The notes under the pieces are model-generated. The model saw only the letters and a program-made list of their open reading frames with translations, did no database searches and had not been told where the DNA came from. A stretch of DNA of 64,000 bases, taken from positions 62,001 through 126,000 of the forward strand of contig JBGSHS010000375.1 in NCBI GenBank assembly GCA_041752115.1. Direction: 5' to 3'. This document shows, piece by piece, positions 7,157 through 14,438 of this stretch. How positions within the stretch are numbered: the first letter of the stretch is position 1; every line of letters begins with the position of its first letter. The stretch is from JAJRVM01 sp041752115. Its GTDB lineage: Bacteria; Planctomycetota; Planctomycetia; Pirellulales; Pirellulaceae. Position numbers and translations under genes: made by a program.

Positions 7157-8359
7157 ATGATCTCCAAGTCACCTTTGTGGATGTTGATCATCACGCTGTT
7201 GTCCGCAACAGCGTTAGAAGCGGACGAAACCTCCAAGTTGACTCCTTCCACGATTGAACTGAAGGCAACATCGTGCGGTGATGGATGGAAACGCTGGGAC
7301 GGCATCGGCAATGTCGAAGGCATGGTGTCGTACCGGGAGCGAATCTCTCGGCTAGCGGCTCTTGGTAACGAAGTATGGATCGGGACGAGTGTCGGAAGGC
7401 TGCTAAGTCGCCAAGACAGTCAGTGGACCCTGCAAGGGACGCTCAAGGGAATCCAGATCACTGGCATTGCCTTCGAGGGACCGGAGAAGATCTGGCTCAG
7501 CACCAGCGACGGCATTCGCAGATTGGATCAGAAGGACGGTCAAACGTGGGTGGTCAGTGAATTCCAGCACTACTACGAGGGACACCCCAGTTTTGTCAGC
7601 GGAGGCTACATCCCCGGCGAAGATGCCGTGCGCCAATGGGGATACGTGGATGACATTTACATCCCCCATCAGGACACAGTCTATTCTCCCTATGTGGTTT
7701 CCACGGAACACGGTCTGTTCTCCTGGGGCAGCCAGGGCAATGTGTGGCATCATTTCATGCCCCATGATTGGGGAGCTAATTCCGCTTGGCTGGACATCAG
7801 AGATCTGCTCCCGCATCGCCGCCCCACTTGCATGGTTGAAGACCACGACGGCAACCTCTGGATCGGGACACAATGGGATGGAATCGTGCGCCTAAACGCT
7901 CAGGCACGCAAGTTCCACGCCCGCAACCCCGACAACAACAAGGAAGATGTAGCGGCGTTTAGCCACATTGGTGCCGCCGAAGTCGGCACCCCGTTCGAAA
8001 CGGTTGCCGATCTGGCCGTCGCTACGAACCACGGTATCTTGGCAGTTCTGAATTCCGCCGACGACAAATCTCGGCTCGCCCGATTCGACGGTCAGAAGTG
8101 GGAGACACATGCACTTGATACCCCGGCCTGGAGCGTGGCTGAGATCGATCCCGGCATCGTGCTGGTCGGTCTTAGTGGAGCGAGATCGGGCGAGAATGGG
8201 ATGAGGAAGGTAAGGTGGGACAATAAGTCCGTTGAACGAGTGGCTGGCCTCGACGGCGTGATCCGTGAAATCATCAAGCTCCCCAACGGAAATGTTGTTG
8301 CAGCCTCCTGGTGGGCGCTGTACGAGTTGGATGCCACAGGGGGTAATGATTCGCCGTAG
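7157..8359 (+). CDS. Secreted beta-propeller (Reg_prop-like repeats)
   Basis: The 400-residue protein has a signal peptide (LWMLIITLLSATALEAD). Repeated units of the two-component-regulator-propeller type follow: EVWIGTSVGRLL, KIWLSTSDGIRRL, NLWIGTQWDGIVRL, and a final WWALYELD. No kinase or HATPase domain follows, so it is a free periplasmic or extracellular propeller, perhaps a ligand-binding protein. It stands alone between the MORN-like gene and a transglutaminase gene on the same strand. Confidence 0.75.
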   Translation: MISKSPLWMLIITLLSATALEADETSKLTPSTIELKATSCGDGWKRWDGIGNVEGMVSYRERISRLAALGNEVWIGTSVGRLLSRQDSQWTLQGTLKGIQITGIAFEGPEKIWLSTSDGIRRLDQKDGQTWVVSEFQHYYEGHPSFVSGGYIPGEDAVRQWGYVDDIYIPHQDTVYSPYVVSTEHGLFSWGSQGNVWHHFMPHDWGANSAWLDIRDLLPHRRPTCMVEDHDGNLWIGTQWDGIVRLNAQARKFHARNPDNNKEDVAAFSHIGAAEVGTPFETVADLAVATNHGILAVLNSADDKSRLARFDGQKWETHALDTPAWSVAEIDPGIVLVGLSGARSGENGMRKVRWDNKSVERVAGLDGVIREIIKLPNGNVVAASWWALYELDATGGNDSP

Positions 8360-8546
8360 GGAAAAAGAGGACAACGAACCTGCCCTATAGCGTGAGTGTC
8401 TGAGGAGGAAGGAACTCCTTTAGTGCGAGTATCTGTGCTGCCCATTACGTTTTCGGAATTCCGATTTGGCGATCCCAACGGCGATTGCTGGCGTGGCTGT
8501 GATCCCCATGCCTTTCGACGGGCTTCAGACAAAAAAGGGACAATCC

Positions 8547-9182
8547 GTGACATCCCGTCAGCCAATCCCCGACTGCAACGAACTGCAAGCCTACCTCGAA
8601 TGCACCGACATCATCGATTGGCGCACACCCGAAGTCCGGTTCATGGCAGATGTACTGACCGCAGGAACAACTTCCGATGCGGACAAGGCCAAACTTCTCT
8701 ACGAGTGGGTACGGGATGAAGTCGCTCACTCCGCCGACGCAGGCCACGAAACGGTGACCTGTCGGGCGAGTGAGGTATTGCGCCACAAGACCGGTATCTG
8801 CTATGCCAAGGCCCATCTGCTCTCGGCAATGCTTCGGGCCGTGGGAATTCCTTCCGGCCTTTGCTATCAAGTCCTTCGTGACGGGCCACCATCTGAACGT
8901 TTGGTGGTCCATGGTCTCAACGGCATCTATCTGGAGAGCCTTGGACGCTGGCTGCGAGTCGATCCACGGGGTAACAAGTCTGGTGTGGAATCCCAGTTCT
9001 CGGTGGACCACGAGCAGCTTGCCTTCACCGTCGATCCTGCCCAGGGAGAGTTCACCTGCCAGACAGTGTTTGCCAGGCCCGTGCCGGTCGTTGTGAAATG
9101 CCTCACTTTGCATTGCAGCGTGACTGAGCTGATGGCACACCTGCCGGGCTCCCTTGATCTCTGTCCAGCTATTGGGAATTAA
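8547..9182 (+). CDS. Transglutaminase-like cysteine protease-fold protein
   Basis: The 211-residue protein belongs to the transglutaminase-like superfamily. A typical helix (KAKLLYEWVRDEVAH) leads to the catalytic Cys in KTGICYAKAHLLSAMLRAVG, the His in LVVHGLNGIYL and the Asp in WLRVDPRG, so the Cys-His-Asp triad is complete. GTG 8547 after AAAAAAGGGAC is the likeliest start; upstream codons in frame look non-coding. No signal peptide is seen. Members act as peptidases or amide-bond isomerases, and the substrate is unknown. A GNAT gene follows 56 bases later on the same strand. Confidence 0.8.
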   Translation: MTSRQPIPDCNELQAYLECTDIIDWRTPEVRFMADVLTAGTTSDADKAKLLYEWVRDEVAHSADAGHETVTCRASEVLRHKTGICYAKAHLLSAMLRAVGIPSGLCYQVLRDGPPSERLVVHGLNGIYLESLGRWLRVDPRGNKSGVESQFSVDHEQLAFTVDPAQGEFTCQTVFARPVPVVVKCLTLHCSVTELMAHLPGSLDLCPAIGN

Positions 9183-9238
9183 GACATATGCCCTGCCCCG
9201 AGCCAATTTCCGAGTGGCACAAGCACGGAGATGCAAAG

Positions 9239-9745
9239 ATGGAGTATTCTGTTGTACCAATGGCCGAGTGTCACGGACATGCGGTGATCGATATCTTCAA
9301 CCACTTCATCACTAACAGCATGGCTGCCTACCCGGAGGAGCCGGTGAGCTATGAGTTCTTCAGCCGCTTCCTCCAGATGATGCAAGGTTATCCGTCGCTG
9401 GTCGTCACGACGGAATCTGGACAGCTTGTCGGTTTTGGATTTCTGCGACCGTATCACCATGCCGGTACCGTGCGGCGCACAGCCGAAGTCACGTATTTCA
9501 TCCTGCCGGAGTTCACCAAGCACGGTATCGGCACTTCCCTGCTCAACCGGCTCATCGAACAAGCAATGCCGATGGGTATCGACACCCTCGTGGCAAGCAT
9601 CTCGTCGAAGAACGAGGACAGTATCGCTTTTCACCGGAAAAACGGTTTTCGGGAGTGTGGGCGCATCGAGCGAGCGGGGCGGAAACGTGGACAGGATTTT
9701 GACATCATTTGGATGCAAAGAATACTTGATCCTGTTGCATCGTAG
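9239..9745 (+). CDS. GNAT N-acetyltransferase
   Basis: The 168-residue single-domain protein has the GNAT fold: acetyl-CoA binding in PEFTKHGIGTSLLNRLIEQA and the late strand/helix SISSKNEDSIAFHRKNGF. The pattern resembles the phosphinothricin-acetyltransferase-like branch, which acetylates small amines. ATG 9239 follows CGGAG and fits the normal N-terminus of the family better than 9188. Probably cytoplasmic; substrate unknown. Confidence 0.85.
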   Translation: MEYSVVPMAECHGHAVIDIFNHFITNSMAAYPEEPVSYEFFSRFLQMMQGYPSLVVTTESGQLVGFGFLRPYHHAGTVRRTAEVTYFILPEFTKHGIGTSLLNRLIEQAMPMGIDTLVASISSKNEDSIAFHRKNGFRECGRIERAGRKRGQDFDIIWMQRILDPVAS

Positions 9746-9810
9746 GATTTGCCATGGAAATACGAGCTGGCGACATCACCGTAAGACCGGTCATGTGCGT
9801 TTTGACTTCC

Positions 9811-11019
9811 TTACGCCGTCTCCCAGAATTTCAATTCCTCCTGCTCCACCCACCGGTGAAGCAGCTCCTTCGCTTTGTCGGTGGGCGGCGAGTTCCGCCT
9901 TCCTCTGGCTTGCCAGATTGTTCTGGTTTTGGGATCGACTTCAATGGTGAGCAGCCGTTTGCGATGCTCGCCCTGTTTGAGCTTGAGCGACCAAATGGAT
10001 GTTCGACGGCGACGACAGTCGTGGATGTACGTCGCCACGCAGTGCCGCATAATGGCCCCTTCTGCACGCAGTTCCTTGTCCGAAAGCAGTTCGTCGATAG
10101 TCCACAGCAGGTCGCCCTCGGCATAACGCAATGGCCTGATGGTAGTTCGCTCCCATGCGGGAGTTGCTGGAGTTGGCGGGGGGAACGTTGCCAGTAGCTC
10201 GGTGCGCCAGTTGGTCATATGCCGCCGCAGTGACCTCAGCGAGCGGCCTTTGATCGTGAAGTGTGGTTGAAGCGGTTGCTCGCCAGCTCCCGGTCCCCAC
10301 ACTATGTCTGCGGGCTGGAAGCGCTGCTCGTGAATGAACTGGACGATGGAAACGATCTCATCAGCGCAAATCGGTTCGTTTTTGATGAGAAAACGAATCA
10401 CTGCTTCCCAGAATTCTTCGTGTTCGGTCAGCGTAGCGAGGACAGTCCTTCCCACAAGCCGTCGAGCGAGGCGATTATCACCCCCAAGCGAGCGAACTTG
10501 CGCCCATCGAATGGCCGCTAACGGATGAAGGTCATCCGGGGCCTGCATGAAGAAAGCCGCGGTTCGTTTCGACATTCGAAAGGGTACGGGAAGCTTGAAC
10601 TGCCGGATACTCCTGCCCGCTGCCAGATACAGATACATGTCAAGTTCCCACGGCGTGTCCTGCACGCTCATCCAAACTAGTGCCATGAATTTCGGCACCG
10701 GGTACTGGTCGAACAGATGGCTCACAAGCGAACGAAATTGCACAAATTGGCTGGCATCTGGGGCGTGCCACACCTCGGGTGATCGTCGCCAGGCTTGTGA
10801 GTGGTGGGCCAACCGCACGCAGGCTTGGATGATGTGCTCTGCAAGTCGTGGATCAATGCAGCCCCGTTCGGGCAGTGGAACGAGCAACTTGGACGAGGCA
10901 CGAACGGCGTGGATTAACCTCCAGAACGCTCGGCGAGAACGTGTCAACGGCTGAGCGAAACGGCCTATCAGGTCATCCAGCCTTCGCTTGGCATACGCCT
11001 TCCGGTTGTGGGAGGACAT
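9811..11019 (-). CDS. PcfJ-like protein
   Basis: The 402-residue product ends in the PcfJ domain (about residues 300-400): MRHCVATYIHDCRRRRTSIW, then RLLTIEVDPKTRTIWQARG and a final helical segment. PcfJ genes are typical cargo of conjugative plasmids and integrated elements, and their biochemical role is not established. The N-terminal two thirds are helical and basic. GGAG eight bases before ATG 11019 supports the start. The gene diverges from the RNA-repair operon across a 308-base spacer. Confidence 0.75.
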   Translation of the reverse strand: MSSHNRKAYAKRRLDDLIGRFAQPLTRSRRAFWRLIHAVRASSKLLVPLPERGCIDPRLAEHIIQACVRLAHHSQAWRRSPEVWHAPDASQFVQFRSLVSHLFDQYPVPKFMALVWMSVQDTPWELDMYLYLAAGRSIRQFKLPVPFRMSKRTAAFFMQAPDDLHPLAAIRWAQVRSLGGDNRLARRLVGRTVLATLTEHEEFWEAVIRFLIKNEPICADEIVSIVQFIHEQRFQPADIVWGPGAGEQPLQPHFTIKGRSLRSLRRHMTNWRTELLATFPPPTPATPAWERTTIRPLRYAEGDLLWTIDELLSDKELRAEGAIMRHCVATYIHDCRRRRTSIWSLKLKQGEHRKRLLTIEVDPKTRTIWQARGRRNSPPTDKAKELLHRWVEQEELKFWETA

Positions 11020-11279
11020 GGTGTTGGCTCCGGGTGATTCGAGTGGGCAGACCGGTAGCGGGCAGACACCCGCCTGGGCGACTTCGTGCCTCGAATCTCA
11101 ACCAACACTTGCTCTTCACAACCCGTAGCCTTGCGCCATGGCTTTGTCTCTTGTTGTCTCGAACACTGGCTTCCAAGCGAACCGTCGGGGCAGCATCCGT
11201 GTCCTGATCGGAGTAGACTATTGTGCCGGCGACGGTTGCGTACCGCCGGAGCGAGCGCTGCCCTGCCGATAAGGACAAC

Positions 11280-11307
11280 TTGGACCACGTTTGGTTCAGT
11301 CTATTTT
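11280..11307 (+). promoter_or_regulatory. Possible promoter of the RNA-repair operon
   Basis: In the 308-base gap between divergent pcfJ and hen1 (11020-11327), TTGGAC (11280-11285) and TATTTT (11302-11307) are spaced 16 bases apart, 20 bases before the hen1 ATG. Both boxes are imperfect. Nothing else in the gap looks coding. Confidence 0.3.
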
Positions 11308-11327
11308 CAGCATGGATGAATTGACTG

Positions 11328-12725
11328 ATGCTCCTGACTATCACGACCACCCACAAGCCTGCGACCGATCTGGGCTTCCTGCTGCACAAGCACCCAGATC
11401 GGTTTCAGAGTTTTGATCTCAGCTTTGGAAAGGCTCACGTTTTCTATCCGGCAACCGGGGAAGTCTGCTGTACTGCGTGCCTGCTGTTGGATGTGGACCC
11501 CGTGGGAATGGTGCGTGGCAAGAATCGCAATCAGACGTTTCTGCTTGGGCAGTACGTCAACGATCGCCCCTACGTCGCTTCGTCTTTCATGAGCGTGGCC
11601 ATTTCACAAGTGTTCGGCAGCGCCATGGCTGGCAGGTGCAAGGACCGACCGGAGTTGGCGGGAACGCCGATTCCGCTGACTGCCCGGATCGATGTCCTTC
11701 CGGTGCGAAGTGGCGACGGCTTTCTGCACAGGATCTTCGAGCCGTTGGGTTACAGCGTCGAGGCGACACGTCACCCACTCGATCCGCAGTTCCCCGAATG
11801 GGGTGAGAGTCCCTATTTCTCGGTCACCATCCATGGCAACAAGACGATTTCGGAACTGCTGACGCACCTGTACGTCTTCATCCCCGTCTTCGACAACGAC
11901 AAGCACTACTTCGTGGGTGACGATGAACTGGAGAAATTGCTGGCAAAAGGGAGCGGTTGGTTGGCATCGCATCCTGAAAAGGAACAAATCACCCGGCGAT
12001 ACCTGAAGCATCAGTCCAGTTTGTATCGGCAGGCCCTGGCCCGGCTAGTCGAGGAAGAAGTTGCCGAGACGGTGGACGAGGATCGCACCACCGAAGTACA
12101 CGAGGATGCACTGGAAAAGCCTCTGAGCCTCAATGAGCAGAGGTTGGGAGCGGTGTTGGCTGCCCTGCGGGGCAGCGGTGCTCGCAAAATCCTCGACCTC
12201 GGTTGCGGCGATGGGAAGTTGCTGCGTGAGCTTCTCAAAGACAAACAGTTCGATCAGATCGTCGGCATGGACGTGTCCATTCGTTCGCTGGAGTTCGCTC
12301 AGAAGCGGCTGAAGCTGGACCGGCTTCCTGCTCGACAGGCCGAGCGACTGCAACTGATCCACGGGTCACTGATCTATCGGGACAAACGATTGGCAGGATT
12401 TGATGCGGCGGCTGTGGTGGAGGTGATCGAGCATCTCGACCCACCTCGACTGTCGGCACTGGAACGTGTGTTGTTCGAATTTGCCCGGCCCCAGGTGATT
12501 GTACTGACAACTCCCAACCGAGATTACAACGTGATGTGGGAAACGCTTCCCGCTGGCCAACTACGTCACTCGGACCACCGTTTTGAGTGGACACGGCTGG
12601 AGTTTCAAGAATGGGCGAATCGAGTTGGTGAGCAGCACAGCTATTCGGTTCGATTTCTCCCCATAGGACCGGAAAACGAATTGGTCGGCCCTCCAACACA
12701 GATGGGAGTGTTCCACCGTGTCTGA
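11328..12725 (+). CDS. hen1: Hen1 RNA 3'-terminal 2'-O-methyltransferase
   Basis: The 465-residue protein has both parts of bacterial Hen1. The N-terminal domain (~1-245) begins LLTITTTHKPATDLGFLLHK and serves to assemble with Pnkp. The methyltransferase has SAM motif I ILDLGCGDGKLL near residue 290, the metal-binding EVIEH near 364-368 and RHSDHRFEW near 413-421, i.e. the ExxEH...H set used for 2'-O-methylation. In characterised bacterial systems Hen1 methylates the 3' end of cleaved tRNA before ligation, so the repaired site resists a second cut. It is first in an operon: its stop overlaps the next start by eight bases. Confidence 0.95.
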   Translation: MLLTITTTHKPATDLGFLLHKHPDRFQSFDLSFGKAHVFYPATGEVCCTACLLLDVDPVGMVRGKNRNQTFLLGQYVNDRPYVASSFMSVAISQVFGSAMAGRCKDRPELAGTPIPLTARIDVLPVRSGDGFLHRIFEPLGYSVEATRHPLDPQFPEWGESPYFSVTIHGNKTISELLTHLYVFIPVFDNDKHYFVGDDELEKLLAKGSGWLASHPEKEQITRRYLKHQSSLYRQALARLVEEEVAETVDEDRTTEVHEDALEKPLSLNEQRLGAVLAALRGSGARKILDLGCGDGKLLRELLKDKQFDQIVGMDVSIRSLEFAQKRLKLDRLPARQAERLQLIHGSLIYRDKRLAGFDAAAVVEVIEHLDPPRLSALERVLFEFARPQVIVLTTPNRDYNVMWETLPAGQLRHSDHRFEWTRLEFQEWANRVGEQHSYSVRFLPIGPENELVGPPTQMGVFHRV

Positions 12726-13668
12726 ACGAGTTCATTTCCATCCACATCTGATCTTTGCCGTCGGCACGCAGGTCGTGACGCTGCGGGATGTCGTCGGTCC
12801 GAACGGTCGCACGTTGCATCCCCGTGGCTCGGTCGGCGTGGTGGTTGCAGCGCCGAGAGATATACAACACTCGTACCGTGTCCGATTCCCTGATGGGCTC
12901 GAAGAGACGTTTCAGTCAAACGAACTGACACTGCTCGCTAAGTTCAAGGAGGGCGAAATCGGCGATAGTGACATCACGGCTGGTCGCAGCAACCTCTTCG
13001 AGCGTGTGATTTACCGGTGCGTTATCGGTTCGCAGGCATACGGGCTGGCCGATAGTGAGTCAGACGTTGACCGGCGTGGATTCTATTTGCCTCCTGCCCA
13101 ACTTCACTGGTCTCTCTACGGCGTTCCCGAACAACTCGAATGCGAAGAGACTCAAGAAGCATACTGGGAGATCCAGAAGTTCCTGATTCTGGCGCTGAAG
13201 GCAAATCCCAATGTACTGGAGTGTCTTTACACGCCGCTGATCGAGGAGAAAACGCCATTGGCCGAGGAACTGCTCGCCATGCGTTCCATCTTTCTTTCCC
13301 GACTCGTGTATCAGACCTACAACGGCTACGTCATGTCGCAGTTCAAGAAGATGCAAGCCGACATCCGCAACCAAGGACAGGTGAAGTGGAAACACGTCAT
13401 GCACCTGATCCGGTTGCTGATCTCGGGCATCAGTGTGCTGCGGGACGGCTTTGTCCCCGTAGAAGTGGGTGACCACCGAGAACAACTGCTGGCGATCAAG
13501 CGAGGTGATGTGCCGTGGGAGGAGACCGAACGGTGGCGATTAAGCCTGCACGCTGAGTTCGACAAGGCCCTGGAGCGAACAAAGCTGCCGGATCGCCCAG
13601 ACTACCAACAGGTCAACGAGTTTCTCATCAAAGCCCGCCACGCAGCATTATCGGAGGAGCTGCCTTGA
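12718..13668 (+). CDS. RlaP-type nucleotidyltransferase (long form)
   Basis: The 316-residue protein belongs to the RlaP branch of the DNA-polymerase-beta nucleotidyltransferases. The signature is IGSQAYGLADSESDVDRRG, with GS and the metal-binding D-x-D, followed by a helical C-terminal part. In front, residues 1-75 add a small beta-rich module (LRDVVGPNGRTLHPRGSVGV, then YRVRFPDGLEETF) that looks like an SH3/KOW-type barrel, possibly for RNA binding. GTG 12718 lies inside hen1 and the end overlaps the next gene by four bases, so translation is coupled. RlaP enzymes are linked by comparative genomics to RNA repair; the nucleotide and target are not known. Confidence 0.85.
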   Translation: MSERVHFHPHLIFAVGTQVVTLRDVVGPNGRTLHPRGSVGVVVAAPRDIQHSYRVRFPDGLEETFQSNELTLLAKFKEGEIGDSDITAGRSNLFERVIYRCVIGSQAYGLADSESDVDRRGFYLPPAQLHWSLYGVPEQLECEETQEAYWEIQKFLILALKANPNVLECLYTPLIEEKTPLAEELLAMRSIFLSRLVYQTYNGYVMSQFKKMQADIRNQGQVKWKHVMHLIRLLISGISVLRDGFVPVEVGDHREQLLAIKRGDVPWEETERWRLSLHAEFDKALERTKLPDRPDYQQVNEFLIKARHAALSEELP

Positions 13669-14429
13669 TCAACGATCCTCGGCTACACAAGCAGGTAACA
13701 GAGCATCCATACCCGTTGCTGTTCGTGACGATCAGCGGGGCGCATCTGTACGGTTTTCCTTCGCCCGATTCGGATTACGACCTGCGGGGTGTGCATTTAC
13801 TTCCGCTGGAAGACATCGTGGGGCTGAAAACCAGCCACGAAACCGTGGAGAAATCCGGTATTCACGACGGCCTCGAAATTGATCTGGTCACACATGACGC
13901 CAAAAAGTTCTTGGGGCTGATGCTCAAGAAGAACGGTTACGTCATGGAGCAAGTGCTTTCACCGCTGGTTGTTCACACTACACCCGAACATGACGAACTG
14001 AAGGCCATCGCTGCCGACTGCCTCACGAAGCACCATGCTCACCATTACCTGGGCTTTGCCGCCACGCAGTGGAAGTTGTTCTTGAAGGATGCCCCTCCGA
14101 AGGTTAAGCCATTGCTCTACGTCTATCGGGTATTGCTGACCGGCATCCACCTGATGAGAAGCGGCGAGATCAAAGCGAACCTCGTCCAATTGAACGAGTC
14201 ATTCCAGCTGCCATACATTCATGACCTAATTGAACGAAAGACTACCGGCACCGAAAAAAGCACGCTGGAGAATTCTGACCTTGAATTCCACGAACGGGAG
14301 TATGAGAGGTTGAAGATGGAACTGGAAAAGGCATTCGAAGACAGCGGACTTCCCGAACAACCTCGTGGGGCCGAAGCACTCAACGACCTGCTCGTGCGAG
14401 TGCGGATGGGGCAGCAGTCAGGCGGGTAG
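13665..14429 (+). CDS. RlaP-type nucleotidyltransferase (short form)
   Basis: The 254-residue protein is a second pol-beta-type nucleotidyltransferase with ISGAHLYGFPSPDSDYDLRG, keeping the GS-like turn (SG) and the D-x-D pair, plus a distal acidic GLEIDLVTHD that supplies the third carboxylate. It lacks the N-terminal barrel of its neighbour, so the two are divergent paralogues that may act as a heterodimer. The TTG start at 13665 overlaps the previous stop; the rare start codon fits coupled, lower expression. The pnkp gene begins nine bases after its stop. Confidence 0.85.
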   Translation: MINDPRLHKQVTEHPYPLLFVTISGAHLYGFPSPDSDYDLRGVHLLPLEDIVGLKTSHETVEKSGIHDGLEIDLVTHDAKKFLGLMLKKNGYVMEQVLSPLVVHTTPEHDELKAIAADCLTKHHAHHYLGFAATQWKLFLKDAPPKVKPLLYVYRVLLTGIHLMRSGEIKANLVQLNESFQLPYIHDLIERKTTGTEKSTLENSDLEFHEREYERLKMELEKAFEDSGLPEQPRGAEALNDLLVRVRMGQQSGG

Positions 14430-14438
14430 AGGCAAAGA

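Noticed and set aside
9754..9810. A start-like run MEIRAGDITVRPVMCVLTS between the GNAT and pcfJ genes
   Set aside because: It is only about 19 codons before running antisense into pcfJ; it may be a gene stub but cannot be supported.
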